Assembly: GCF_900177415.1 (NCBI RefSeq)
Contig: NZ_FXAF01000002.1
Span: 248,001 to 312,000 of the forward strand
Origin: Xaviernesmea oryzae
GTDB lineage: Bacteria > Pseudomonadota > Alphaproteobacteria > Rhizobiales > Rhizobiaceae
Direction of reading: 5' to 3'
Length of the DNA stretch: 64,000 bases
Both the position numbers and the translations under genes were made by a program. Positions within the stretch are counted from its first letter, which is position 1, and every line of letters starts with the position of its first letter. This document shows positions 38,441 to 48,118 of the stretch, piece by piece. The notes below the pieces were generated by a model. That model was not told the DNA's origin. It did not search any database and saw nothing but the letters and a program-made list of their open reading frames with translations.

Positions 38441-40228
38441 TCACGCCTCTTCCTTCTGGGATTCCGCAGGCGCCGCAAGCGGTGCCAGATGGAAGAGCCG
38501 CGGCGAGAATTTTCTCGAAAACTCCTCCGAGCGGCCGATATAGACCAGCGTCGAACCTTCGAGGCCGGCAAGCACATCCACGAGCCGCTCGCGCGTTTCG
38601 GGCTCCAGCCCCTCCAGCACGTCGTCCATGATCAGCCAGCCCGGCTTGCGCAGCACCGCATTGGCGACCGAAAGCGATGCCTCTTCCTCCTTGTCGAGCA
38701 GCCGGTCCCAGCGCTCCACCTCGTCCAAGCGGTGGACAAGGCGCTCCAGTCCGACCTTTTCCAGCGCCCGGATCAGCGCGCCGTCGTCCACGTCCGGAAG
38801 CCCGTTCGGATACGTCATCACCTCCCGCAGCGTCGCCGTCGGGAGATAGTTTTCCTGCGGCATCAGGATCATGCCGTCGGAAAGCGGCAGGCCGATCTCG
38901 CCGTGACCCCAGGGCCAGATGCCCGCAACCGCCTGGAAGAACAGGTGCCGGTCGGCGCCCGGATCGCCGTTGATCATCACCCGCTCGCCCGGCCGGATGA
39001 AACACTCGCCCTCCCTGACGCGGATACCGTGCCCCTTCTCGCCGCGATCCGGCTCGCCGTAGACGCTGACCCCGCAAAGGCTCATCCCCTCCTCCGCCTT
39101 CGCCTCGCGATAGGCGATGACCTCGCCTTCCTTCGCCGGGGTGTCCATGGCAAGCAGCGCGTTGCGGAAAGAAGAAACGCGCGTCAGCGTCGCCCGCCAG
39201 TCGGCGATGACGCTGAAATTGACGACATACCAGCGCAGCGCCTGGTTGACCTGGTTGAAGGCCCCCACGGCCATCATCAGCCCGCCGAAGGAAAGCTCCC
39301 CGGAAAAATACATGGGCGAGGCGATGATGATCGGCGCGACCAGTGCCAGCCAGCCGAACCCGGCCGAAACCCAGGTGAGGTTGGCGAGCGCCCAGGCGAG
39401 CTGGCGGAGCATTTCCAGCACCCCGTCGATCGCCCCGTGGACGCGCTCGCGCTCGTTCGCCTCGCCGCGCGCCAGCGTGATCGGCTTCAGGTTCTCGTTG
39501 GCGCGGACGAGCGCGGCCCGCAGGTCCGCTTCCCTGGCGTAACGCTCCGCGTTCAGCCGCGGCAGCCGGGCGCCGACCACATTGCTCAGCACCGAGCCCA
39601 GGAGCGCATAAAGGATCGTCGCCCAGACCATGTAGCCGGGGATCGAGATGGTGCTGCCGCCGAGATGGAAGACGAAGTCCGACGAGATCGCCCAGAGCAC
39701 GCCGATGAAGCTTGCGAGCAGGATGGTGGAGTTGACGAGCCCGATCGCCAGCGCCGTCGTGTTCTCCGCCAGGATGCGGGTATCCTCGTGCAGCCGCTGG
39801 TCGGGATTGTTGGCGATCGCGCCTGCCCCGCCGAGCTTCAGCGCCCGCCCCGGCACGAGCCAGACGTCGGAAAGGTCGCGCGCCAACCCTTCGCGCATGC
39901 GCATCGCGGTGATCTGGTTCAGCCATTGCTGGATGACGTTGAGCAGCGTCAGCGAGAAGGCGATGACCGCGAAGACGACGAGCTGGTTCAGGAATTCGGG
40001 CATGTCGCGCCGCTCCAGCGCGTCGTAGAACGGCCCGTTCCATTCGTTCAGCCGGTATGTCGCGTAAGTCGTCGCGAAGATCACCGCGAGCAGAGCGACC
40101 GTCAGCACCAGCACGCGATTGCGCACGGGCGCATTCCAGAAGGCGCCGCCCATCATGCGGAGCTGGCTGCCCAGGGAAAGCTCGTAAGTCTCAGGCACAA
40201 CCATACCGTCCGCCATCCTCTGCCTCAT
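38441..40228 (-). CDS. SbmA/YddA-type ABC transporter with degenerate nucleotide-binding domain
   Basis: The 595-residue protein has an ABC_membrane_2 (SbmA/BacA-like) domain with about six helices in residues 35-345, including NEWNGPFYDALERRD and NPDQRLHEDTR. A C-terminal ATPase-like domain covers about 380-590. All key ATPase motifs are altered. Walker A reads GDPGADRH (421-428) without the Lys. No LSGGE-type signature is seen near 506-520 (WDRLLDKEEEASLS). Walker B reads WLIMDD (531-536) instead of DE, and the H-loop has Arg566. The Q-loop PQEN (457-460) remains. Family members transport peptides or vitamins, or export fatty acids. This one may work as a non-ATPase carrier. It is translated with the DUF1003 gene. 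Confidence 0.85.
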   Translation of the reverse strand: MRQRMADGMVVPETYELSLGSQLRMMGGAFWNAPVRNRVLVLTVALLAVIFATTYATYRLNEWNGPFYDALERRDMPEFLNQLVVFAVIAFSLTLLNVIQQWLNQITAMRMREGLARDLSDVWLVPGRALKLGGAGAIANNPDQRLHEDTRILAENTTALAIGLVNSTILLASFIGVLWAISSDFVFHLGGSTISIPGYMVWATILYALLGSVLSNVVGARLPRLNAERYAREADLRAALVRANENLKPITLARGEANERERVHGAIDGVLEMLRQLAWALANLTWVSAGFGWLALVAPIIIASPMYFSGELSFGGLMMAVGAFNQVNQALRWYVVNFSVIADWRATLTRVSSFRNALLAMDTPAKEGEVIAYREAKAEEGMSLCGVSVYGEPDRGEKGHGIRVREGECFIRPGERVMINGDPGADRHLFFQAVAGIWPWGHGEIGLPLSDGMILMPQENYLPTATLREVMTYPNGLPDVDDGALIRALEKVGLERLVHRLDEVERWDRLLDKEEEASLSVANAVLRKPGWLIMDDVLEGLEPETRERLVDVLAGLEGSTLVYIGRSEEFSRKFSPRLFHLAPLAAPAESQKEEA

Positions 40229-40350
40229 TGATAAACCGGAGCCTCGATAACCCGGGCGCTGTAAGATTTAACATAGGGACTCATCTTTACCGCCGCCGCC
40301 CCTACCACTGTCCTAATCCTTTTTGTTTGCAAAAAGGCCAATTCGTGATA

Positions 40351-40370
40351 ATGACCGACCAGTCAGTCAT
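40351..40370. promoter_or_regulatory. candidate TetR autoregulatory operator
   Basis: ATGACCGA (40351-40358) and TCAGTCAT (40363-40370) form a near-perfect inverted repeat (7 of 8 positions) spaced by 4 bases. It lies 2 bases before the TetR start codon, where binding would block transcription. The GACCGACC/GTCAGTCA composition is typical of TetR/AcrR operators. Confidence 0.65.
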
Positions 40371-40372
40371 AA

Positions 40373-41026
40373 ATGAGAGACCAAGGAATGGCCGAGAGGA
40401 AGAGAGAGAAACGCGATCCGCAGCAGCGCCGGGCGGAAATCCTGGCGGCCGCCTTCGCCTGCTTTGCGGAACGGGGTTTCGCGGCCACCCGCATGGAGGA
40501 TGTCGCCGCCCGCGCCGGCATCGCCAAGGGCACGGTCTACCTGCACTTTCCGGACAAGGAACGGCTTTTCACCGAGCTCGTCTCCGGCATCGCCACGCCC
40601 ATCCTCGGCGAGATCGACGGACTGGTGCGGAACGAGGCGGTTCCGGCTCGCTTCGCGATCTCGATGTTCTACACGCTTTTCCGGCGCGAAGTGCTGGAGA
40701 CGGAGCGCCGCCACCTCCTTCGCCTGATCCTCGCCGAGGGGCCGATGTTCCCGGCCGTCACGGAATTCTACCACCGCGAGATCATCTCCAGGGGGCTCGG
40801 CGTGCTGCGCATCCTCATGAAGCGGGCGGCCGATCGCGGCGAACTCCGCAATCCGGCGCTCGCCGAAATGCCGCAGATCGTCGTTTCGCCGGCCCTCATG
40901 ACGATCATCTGGACGACGCTCTTCGAGCGTTACGAGCATCTCGACACGCAAAAGCTCTTTGAAACCTTCCTCGACACCCTCTTCGTGCCGGCTGAGAACC
41001 CGCCATCGGAAGGAAGCGCGAAATGA
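40373..41026 (+). CDS. TetR/AcrR-family transcriptional repressor
   Basis: The 217-residue protein has an N-terminal TetR helix-turn-helix (about residues 18-65; RRAEILAAAFACFAERGFAATRMEDVAARAGIAKGTVY region) and a C-terminal ligand domain of the CecR/YbiH type (TetR_C). Start could also be the ATG at 40388. It is the first gene of a four-gene efflux operon; hlyD starts 4 bases before its stop. It should repress the operon until a toxic ligand binds. Confidence 0.92.
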   Translation: MRDQGMAERKREKRDPQQRRAEILAAAFACFAERGFAATRMEDVAARAGIAKGTVYLHFPDKERLFTELVSGIATPILGEIDGLVRNEAVPARFAISMFYTLFRREVLETERRHLLRLILAEGPMFPAVTEFYHREIISRGLGVLRILMKRAADRGELRNPALAEMPQIVVSPALMTIIWTTLFERYEHLDTQKLFETFLDTLFVPAENPPSEGSAK

Positions 41027-41989
41027 AACGGATCCTCGTCATCGTCATCCTGGCCGGAGCAGCGCTGGCCGCCCTTCCCTTCCTGTTTTCCGGCAATGGC
41101 CAGCGCCCCTACCAGGGCTGGGTCGAGGCGGATACGCTGTTCGTCGGCGCCGAAAGCGCCGGCCGGCTCGAAAGGCTCGACGTCGCCGAAGGCCAGGCGG
41201 TCGCGGCCGGCGCGCCGCTCTTCAGGCTGGAAGCGTCGGGCGAGGAAGCAGCCGTCGCCGCAGCCCCACGCAGCACTTGCCCGTTCGCAGGCGGAGCTCG
41301 ATCTTGCCGAGGCCGCCCAGAAGCGGCCGGAAGAGATCGACGTCCTGCGCGCCTCCGAGCGCGAAGCGGCCGCCCGCCTCGAACTCGCCAAGCAGGATCT
41401 CGACCGCACCCGCGTGCTGGTCGAGCGCGGCACCGCCACGCAGGCGAGCCTCGACACGGCGACCGCCACCGAAGCCGCCAACCGCGCGGCGCTCGACAAC
41501 GTCCGCAGCCAGATCATCCTCGGCAACCTGCCCGCCCGGGACGAGCAGCTCCGCCAGGCGAAGGAGGCTCTCGCCGCCGCCAGGGCAGACCTCGCCTCCG
41601 CCGAGGCCGCGCTTGCCCGCCGCTCCGTCGCGGCCCCGGCCGAAGGCAGCATCGAGACGGTCTACTATCGGACGGGAGAGGTCGTACCGACCGGCCGGCC
41701 GATCGTGGCGCTGCTGCCGCCGGACAATATCCGCATCCGCTTCTTCGTGCCGGAAACCGAGATCGCCCAGTTCTCGCTCGGACAGGTGATCCGCGTCGCC
41801 TGCGACGCCTGTGAGTCCACCGAGGCGAAGATCAGCTTCATCGCGAAAAACGCCGAATTCACCCCGCCGGAAATCTACAGCCTCGAAGAACGGGCCAAGC
41901 TCGTCTACCGCGTCGAGGCCGTCCCGGCGGATCCGAAGGCGTTGCGCCCCGGCCAGCCGGTCGATGTCTTCGCGGGGGCGCGGCCATGA
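41023..41989 (+). pseudogene. HlyD-family periplasmic adaptor, frameshifted
   Basis: The first part (ATG at 41023) encodes a membrane anchor and the lipoyl-type half YQGWVEADTLFVGAESAGRL through FRLEASGEEAAVAAA. It then leaves frame at a run of four C residues (41264-41267). The rest of the protein (HAALARSQAELDLAEAAQKR, coiled coil, second lipoyl half SVAAPAEGSIETV, beta-barrel, end VDVFAGARP) is in another frame up to the stop at 41989. Removing one C restores a single frame of about 321 residues. Either the gene is inactive or the run is a sequencing error. The second part overlaps the ATPase start (ATGA), so the operon was built for coupled translation. Confidence 0.9.
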
Positions 41990-42951
41990 CGGAGACAGGC
42001 ATAGCCGCCGAACCCTACAGGATTGACGCCCCCGAAACGGTGATCGACGTCCATCACCTGACGAAGAGCTTCGGCGGCCGCAAGGTGGTCGACGACGTCT
42101 CCATGTCCGTGAAGAAAGGCCGCATCCACGGCTTTCTCGGCCCCAACGGCTCCGGCAAGACGACGACGATCCGCATGCTCTGCGGACTCCTGACGCCCGA
42201 CAGCGGCGACGGCACCTGCCTCGGCTTCGACATCCTCACCGAAAGCGACCGCATCCGCCGGCGCGTCGGCTACATGACCCAGAAATTCTCGCTCTATCAG
42301 GACCTTTCCATCCGCGAGAACCTGGAATTCGTCGCCCGCGTCTACGGTCTTCCAGATCCCCGCGGCAAGGCGAGCGCCGCAATCGAACGCCTCGGCCTCA
42401 AGGGTCGCGAGAAGCAGCTTGCGGGAGAACTCTCCGGCGGCTGGAAGCAGCGCCTGGCCCTCGGCGCCTGCATCCTGCCCGAACCCGCGCTTCTGCTCCT
42501 CGACGAACCGACCGCCGGCGTCGATCCGAAGGCGCGCCGGGACTTCTGGAACGAGATCCACGCGCTCGCCGCCGAAGGCCTCTCGGTTCTCGTCTCCACC
42601 CATTACATGGACGAGGCGGAGCGCTGCCACGAGATCGCCTACATCGCCTATGGCAAACTTCTGGCCGAGGGCACGGTGGACGAGGTGATCGCCGGCACCG
42701 GCCTTGTCACCTGGACCGTTTCCGGCCCGGACGTCCATCGTCTCCAGACCGAGCTCGAAACGGTGCCGGGCATCGACATGATCGCGCCTTTCGGCACCAG
42801 CCTGCATGTCGCCGGCCGCGACGCGGACGCGCTGGAGAAGGCGATCGCGCCCTATCGCGACCGTCCCGGCCTCAGATGGGAAAAAGGCGAAGCGACGCTG
42901 GAAGACGCCTTCATCGACCTGATGCGCCGCTCGGAGGACAATTTCCAATGA
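41986..42951 (+). CDS. ABC-type multidrug efflux ATP-binding protein
   Basis: The 321-residue protein carries Walker A GPNGSGKTT (52-60), signature LSGGW (149-153) and Walker B ALLLLDEPTAGVD (168-180), all intact. The N-terminal 20 residues are an extension and the C-terminal 80 form a DUF4162-like domain. It belongs to the ABC-2 export branch (YbhF/DrrA/CcmA-like). The start overlaps the hlyD stop and the stop overlaps the permease start, both ATGA. It should power export of hydrophobic compounds with the ABC-2 permease and the HlyD adaptor. Confidence 0.94.
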   Translation: MTETGIAAEPYRIDAPETVIDVHHLTKSFGGRKVVDDVSMSVKKGRIHGFLGPNGSGKTTTIRMLCGLLTPDSGDGTCLGFDILTESDRIRRRVGYMTQKFSLYQDLSIRENLEFVARVYGLPDPRGKASAAIERLGLKGREKQLAGELSGGWKQRLALGACILPEPALLLLDEPTAGVDPKARRDFWNEIHALAAEGLSVLVSTHYMDEAERCHEIAYIAYGKLLAEGTVDEVIAGTGLVTWTVSGPDVHRLQTELETVPGIDMIAPFGTSLHVAGRDADALEKAIAPYRDRPGLRWEKGEATLEDAFIDLMRRSEDNFQ

Positions 42952-44102
42952 CGGGCACCGCGGCAAACGGCAATGGCAACAACGGCTCCTTCGGCCGCTT
43001 CTGGGCGATGACGGTCAAGGAATTCATCCAGATGACCCGCGACCGCATCACGCTCGCGACCATGGTCATGCTGCCGATCATGCAGCTTTTCCTGTTCGGC
43101 TTCGCGATCAACACGACGCCGCACAACCTGCCGACCGCAGTCCTGATGCGCGAGAACACCGATGTCGGCCGCTCCATCCTCGCGGCGCTCGAAAACACCG
43201 ATTTCTTCCGGATCGAGACGGTGATTACCCGCGCCGAAGACATGGACGAACTGCTGCAATCCGGCAGGGCGCTCTTCGTCGTCGAAATCCCCGAAGGTTT
43301 CGAACGGTCGCTCCGCCGCGGCGAGACGCCCTCGCTGCTCGTCGCCGCCGACGCCACCGACCCGGTCGCCTCCTCCTCGGCGCTCTCGGCGCTATCCGGC
43401 ATCGTCACGACCGCGCTTGCCAACGACCGGCAGATCGAATTTTCCGAACCCACGAAACCGGCCTTCTCGATCGTCCAGCACCGCCGCTACAATCCGGCCG
43501 GCTCCTCGACGCTCAACATCGTCCCCGGCCTGCTCGGCACGATCCTGACGATGACGCTCCTGATCTTCACCGCGCTCTCCGTCACCCGCGAGGTGGAGCG
43601 CGGCACGATGGAAAACCTTCTCTCCATGCCCATCAGGCCGCTGGAGATCATGCTCGGCAAGATCGCCCCTTACGTGCTGATCGGCCTCGTCCAGGCGCTG
43701 CTCATCATCGCTGCGGGCTTCCTCGTCTTCCGCGTGCCGATCCTCGGCGATCCGGCTTCGCTCACCGCGGCGACCGCCCTCTTCGTCGTCACCAACCTGT
43801 CGATCGGCTACACGTTTTCCACGATCGCCGCCAACCAGCTCCAGGCGATGCAGATGGCGATGATGTTCTTCCTGCCGAACATATTGCTTTCAGGCTTCAT
43901 GTTTCCCTTCGCCGGCATGCCCAACTGGGCGCAATGGATCGGCGAGGCCCTGCCGCTCACCCACTATATCCGCATCGTCCGCGCGGTCATGCTGAAGGGC
44001 GCGAACATCGAGACGCTCGCCTATGACACGGCAGCGCTTGCCGCCCTGATGGCGATCGCCATGCTGATCGCGGTGCGCCGCTTCCGCCGCACGCTGGATT
44101 GA
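42948..44102 (+). CDS. ABC-2 type efflux permease
   Basis: The ATG at 42948, overlapping the ATPase stop, gives 384 residues; a frame extension to 42876 is rejected. There is one N-terminal helix (about 36-55), a large periplasmic loop (about 60-190), and five more helices (about 200-380), the pattern of ABC-2 permeases such as YbhS/YbhR. Many such operons have two permease genes; here there is one, so a homodimer is likely. Substrates of related pumps include drugs and cationic dyes. Confidence 0.92.
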   Translation: MTGTAANGNGNNGSFGRFWAMTVKEFIQMTRDRITLATMVMLPIMQLFLFGFAINTTPHNLPTAVLMRENTDVGRSILAALENTDFFRIETVITRAEDMDELLQSGRALFVVEIPEGFERSLRRGETPSLLVAADATDPVASSSALSALSGIVTTALANDRQIEFSEPTKPAFSIVQHRRYNPAGSSTLNIVPGLLGTILTMTLLIFTALSVTREVERGTMENLLSMPIRPLEIMLGKIAPYVLIGLVQALLIIAAGFLVFRVPILGDPASLTAATALFVVTNLSIGYTFSTIAANQLQAMQMAMMFFLPNILLSGFMFPFAGMPNWAQWIGEALPLTHYIRIVRAVMLKGANIETLAYDTAALAALMAIAMLIAVRRFRRTLD

Positions 44103-44167
44103 TTTGTCGTTTCCTACGCCCAAAATAAACCGGGCCAAGATAAAGCTGGATTGCCGGGGAGGTTGCC

Positions 44168-44632
44168 ATGCCGAAGATCGATATCGCCGCCGTGCCTCAA
44201 CGCAAGGGCTCCGGCTATCCGCCGCCTTTCGACGCCCCCTGTGCCGACCGGGTGCGGCAGCGGCTGGGCGATGCGGGCGGGCTGACCGATTTCGGCATCA
44301 ATCTCATGCACCTGCCGCCCGGCAACTGGTCGAGCCAGCGCCATTGGCATTCCCACGAGGACGAGTTCGTTTATGTGCTCGCAGGCGAGCTGACGCTGAT
44401 CGAGGACGATGGCGAAACGCTGCTGCGCGCCGGCGATTGCGCCGCCTTCCCGAAAAATTCGGGCAACGGCCATCACATGATCAACAGGTCGAACGCGGTG
44501 GCGGTCTATCTGGAAATCGGCTCGCGGCAGCCCGACGACCTGACCACCTGCTCCGACATCGACATGATGAGCGCCAATGCCGACGGCCGCTTCGTGCATA
44601 AGGATGGCACGCCCTACGCCGATCCCGCCTGA
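44168..44632 (+). CDS. cupin-domain protein
   Basis: The 154-residue protein has a single beta-barrel cupin domain (about residues 35-125). The metal-binding motif HWHSHEDEF (about 59-67, with the His-x-His pair and Glu) and the second motif CAAFPKNSGNGHHM are intact. GELTLIEDDGETLLRAGD is typical of small single-domain cupins. The function is unknown; candidates are sugar isomerases or metal-dependent dioxygenases. It sits 66 bases after the ABC permease and 153 bases before the transglutaminase gene and may not belong to either operon. Confidence 0.87.
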   Translation: MPKIDIAAVPQRKGSGYPPPFDAPCADRVRQRLGDAGGLTDFGINLMHLPPGNWSSQRHWHSHEDEFVYVLAGELTLIEDDGETLLRAGDCAAFPKNSGNGHHMINRSNAVAVYLEIGSRQPDDLTTCSDIDMMSANADGRFVHKDGTPYADPA

Positions 44633-44784
44633 CGCGGAACCGTCACCCGTCTGCCGCCGCTCGCCATGCTGCGGGATAGGCTTCAAATCCGCCTTGCATT
44701 ATTTTCGTGCAGCGCACAAAATCCTTGCAATCATCATCGATCGGCCCTGGGCTGAAACCCTTCGAACGGCCGGCAAGGGGAACT

Positions 44785-47700
44785 ATGTCGATCAAGGCGA
44801 GCATCTATCACCTCACCCATTACAGATACGACAAGCCAGTCCGCCTCGGACCGCAGATCATCCGGTTGAAGCCCGCCGCCCATTCCCGCACCAAGGTCTT
44901 GAGCCATTCGCTGAAGGTCACGCCTTCGAACCATTTCGTGAACCTGCAGCAGGATCCCTACGGCAACTATCTCGCCCGCTACGTCTTTCCCGACCCCGTG
45001 ACCGAATTCAAGATCGAGGTCGACCTGATCGCCGACATGACGGTCTACAACCCCTTCGACTTCTTCGTCGAGGAAGAGGCGACCAAATGGCCGTTCGCCT
45101 ATCCGGAAACGCTGGTCGAGGACCTTTCCATCTACCGCAAGCCGGAGCCGGCAATGCCGCGCCTCAGGGCCTTCCTCGATTCGATCGACACCTCGCCCGG
45201 TCAGCCGACGGTCGATATGGTGGTTGGCCTCAACGCCCGCCTGCAGCGGGAGATCGGTTACGTCATCCGCATGGAGCCGGGCGTGCAGGAGCCGGAAGAG
45301 ACGCTGACCGTCGCCAAGGGCTCCTGCCGCGACACGAGCTGGCTGCTCGTGCAGGTGCTGCGCCATCTCGGTTTCGCCGCCCGGTTCGTTTCGGGCTATC
45401 TCATCCAGCTGACGCCGGACCTGAAGGCGCTCGACGGCCCGTCCGGCACCGAAGTCGATTTCACCGACCTGCACGCCTGGGCGGAAGTCTATCTCCCCGG
45501 CGCCGGCTGGGTCGGCCTCGACCCGACCTCCGGACTGCTCACCGGCGAAAGCCATATTCCGCTGGCCGCCACGCCGCACTACCGCAATGCGGCGCCGATC
45601 TCCGGCGGCTATTACGGCGAGGCCGAGACCACGTTCGCCTTCGACATGAAGGTGTCGCGCGTCGCCGAGCACCCGCGCATCACCAAACCCTTCTCCGACT
45701 CTTCCTGGGAAGCCCTGAACGAGCTCGGCGGAGAAGTCGACCGCGTGCTGCAGGCGCAGGATGTGCGCCTCACCATGGGCGGCGAACCCACCTTCGTCTC
45801 GATCGACGATTTCGAATCCGACGAGTGGAACACCGCCGCGGTCGGCCCGACCAAGCGCGAGAAGGCCGACATCCTCATCCGCAGGCTTCGCGAGCGCTTC
45901 GCCCCGGGCGGCTTCCTGCACTACGGCCAGGGCAAATGGTATCCGGGCGAAAGCCTGCCGCGCTGGACCTTCTCGCTCTACTGGCGCAAGGACGGGGTGC
46001 CGATCTGGCGCAATCCGGACCTCGTGGCCGAGGAAGGCCGGGACCATGGCGCCACGGAAGACGACTCCGGCAGGCTTCTGACCGCGATCGCCGGGGAACT
46101 CGGCATCGACCCCGAGATGGTGGTTCCGGCCTTCGAGGACCCGGCGGAATGGATCATCAAGGAAGGCAGCCTGCCGGAAAACGTCGATCCGTCGAATTCG
46201 AAGCTCAAGGACCCCGAGGAGCGCAGCCGCATCGCCCGTGTCTTCGAGCGCGGCCTGACCCGTCCGACGGGTCACGTCCTGCCGGTGCAGGCCTGGAATG
46301 CGCAGGCCGGCGGCCGGCGCTGGGTGAGCGAGAAATGGAAAACCCGCCGCGGCCGCATCTTCCTCGTGCCCGGCGACAGCCCGGTCGGCTACCGTCTGCC
46401 GCTCGGCACATTGCCCTATGTACCGCCATCGCAATTTCCCTATATCCACGAAGCCGATCCCTCGATCCCGCGGAAGCCCCTCCCCGAGGCGATCGTTCCG
46501 GCGGGGCGCGCCATGCCGGAAGCGTCTTTCCAGGCGGATGAAACCGTCATCCAGGATCGTGTGGAACAGACGCTTGGCGAGATCGGCGGTGCCGTGCGCA
46601 CCGCGATCTCGGTCGAGCCGCGCGACGGCAGGCTCTGCGTCTTCATGCCGCCGGTGGAACGCATCGAGGACTATCTCGAACTGATCGCGGCGGCTGAAAA
46701 CGCCGCTGCGGAACTCGGCCTGCCGGTGCATATCGAGGGCTATGCGCCGCCCCATGACGAGCGCATCAACGTCATCCGCGTGGCGCCCGATCCCGGCGTC
46801 ATCGAGGTGAACATTCATCCGGCTTCGAGCTGGCAGGAAACGGTCGACGTCACCACCGCGCTTTACGAGGAGGCCCGCCAGAGCCGGCTCGGCGCCGACA
46901 AGTTCATGATCGACGGCCGCCACACCGGCACCGGCGGCGGCAACCACGTGGTGGTCGGCGGCGCCAATCCGAACGACAGCCCGTTCCTGCGCCGCCCGGA
47001 CCTGTTGAAGAGCATCGTGCTGCACTGGCAGCGTCATCCCTCGCTCTCCTACCTCTTCTCCGGCCTCTTCATCGGCCCGACCAGCCAGGCGCCGCGCATC
47101 GACGAGGCCCGCCACGATGCGCTCTACGAACTGGAGATCGCACTGGCCCAGGTGCCGGCGCCCGGCCAGGGGCAACCGCCGTTGCCCTGGCTTGTCGACC
47201 GGCTGTTCCGCAACCTTTTGACCGATGTCACCGGCAACACGCACCGCTCGGAAATCTGCATCGACAAGCTCTTCTCGCCGGACGGCCCGACCGGCCGCTT
47301 GGGCCTTGTCGAGTTCCGCGGCTTCGAAATGCCGCCGAACGCCCGCATGTCGCTCGCCCAGCAGCTTCTGGTGCGTGCTCTGATCGCCCGTTTCTGGAAG
47401 AATCCGCTAGAGGGGAAATTCGTCCGCTGGGGCACGGCGCTCGCCGACCGTTTCATGCTGCCGCATTACGTCTGGGCCGATTTCCTCGACGTGCTGGCCG
47501 ACCTGCGCGAAAACGGCTTCGACCTCCGCCCCGAATGGTTCGCCGCGCAGCTCGAATTCCGCTTCCCCTTCTTCGGCGAGGTGGAATACGAGGGCTCGAA
47601 GCTGGAGCTTCGCCAAGCGCTCGAACCCTGGCATGTGATGGGCGAGCAAGGCGCGATCGGCGGTACAGTGCGCTATGTCGATTCCTCCGTCGAACGGCTG

Positions 47701-48111
47701 CAGGTGCGGCTGGAGACCGCCAACCCCTCGCGCTACACCGTCGCCTGCAACGGCCGCGCAGTGCCCCTGAAGGAAACCGGCGCCTCCGGGGTATCGGTGG
47801 CAGGCGTCCGCTTCAAGGCATGGCAGCCGGCTTCCGGCCTGCATCCGGTCCTGCCGGTTAATTCGCCGCTCACCTTCGACATTTATGATACATGGTCCGG
47901 CCGATCGATCGGCGGCTGCATCTACCATGTTGCCCATCCGGGCGGTCGCAACTATGAGACCTTCCCGGTCAACGGCAACGAGGCGGAAGCGCGCCGGCTC
48001 GCCCGATTCGAGCCCTGGGGCCATACGGCGGGGCGCTATGCGCTGATGCCGGAAACGCCCTCGACCGAATTCCCGCTGACGCTCGATCTGCGCCGGCCGC
48101 AAGGAGTGTGA
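44785..48111 (+). CDS. transglutaminase-like protein with large DUF2126 domain
   Basis: The ATG at 44785, preceded by AAGGGG, gives 1108 residues. Residues 1-260 hold a transglutaminase N-domain and core with an intact Cys-His-Asp triad: Cys181 in AKGSCRDTS, His230 in TDLHAW, Asp246 in GLDPTSG. From about 320 to the end is DUF2126 ([20 protein letters not shown]...). The fold was assigned to a circularly permuted ATP-grasp or peptide-ligase-associated module in published comparative analyses of amidoligases. The protein is probably cytoplasmic; no signal peptide is seen. It is first in a three-gene set with the ATP-grasp/alpha-E and second transglutaminase genes. The function is not established; peptide-bond cutting or forming is likely. 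Confidence 0.9.
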   Translation: MSIKASIYHLTHYRYDKPVRLGPQIIRLKPAAHSRTKVLSHSLKVTPSNHFVNLQQDPYGNYLARYVFPDPVTEFKIEVDLIADMTVYNPFDFFVEEEATKWPFAYPETLVEDLSIYRKPEPAMPRLRAFLDSIDTSPGQPTVDMVVGLNARLQREIGYVIRMEPGVQEPEETLTVAKGSCRDTSWLLVQVLRHLGFAARFVSGYLIQLTPDLKALDGPSGTEVDFTDLHAWAEVYLPGAGWVGLDPTSGLLTGESHIPLAATPHYRNAAPISGGYYGEAETTFAFDMKVSRVAEHPRITKPFSDSSWEALNELGGEVDRVLQAQDVRLTMGGEPTFVSIDDFESDEWNTAAVGPTKREKADILIRRLRERFAPGGFLHYGQGKWYPGESLPRWTFSLYWRKDGVPIWRNPDLVAEEGRDHGATEDDSGRLLTAIAGELGIDPEMVVPAFEDPAEWIIKEGSLPENVDPSNSKLKDPEERSRIARVFERGLTRPTGHVLPVQAWNAQAGGRRWVSEKWKTRRGRIFLVPGDSPVGYRLPLGTLPYVPPSQFPYIHEADPSIPRKPLPEAIVPAGRAMPEASFQADETVIQDRVEQTLGEIGGAVRTAISVEPRDGRLCVFMPPVERIEDYLELIAAAENAAAELGLPVHIEGYAPPHDERINVIRVAPDPGVIEVNIHPASSWQETVDVTTALYEEARQSRLGADKFMIDGRHTGTGGGNHVVVGGANPNDSPFLRRPDLLKSIVLHWQRHPSLSYLFSGLFIGPTSQAPRIDEARHDALYELEIALAQVPAPGQGQPPLPWLVDRLFRNLLTDVTGNTHRSEICIDKLFSPDGPTGRLGLVEFRGFEMPPNARMSLAQQLLVRALIARFWKNPLEGKFVRWGTALADRFMLPHYVWADFLDVLADLRENGFDLRPEWFAAQLEFRFPFFGEVEYEGSKLELRQALEPWHVMGEQGAIGGTVRYVDSSVERLQVRLETANPSRYTVACNGRAVPLKETGASGVSVAGVRFKAWQPASGLHPVLPVNSPLTFDIYDTWSGRSIGGCIYHVAHPGGRNYETFPVNGNEAEARRLARFEPWGHTAGRYALMPETPSTEFPLTLDLRRPQGV

Positions 48112-48118
48112 ACAACCG

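Noticed and set aside
44734..47244. 836-codon open frame on the minus strand
   Set aside because: It mirrors the transglutaminase/DUF2126 gene and has no recognisable domain; codon-bias artefact.
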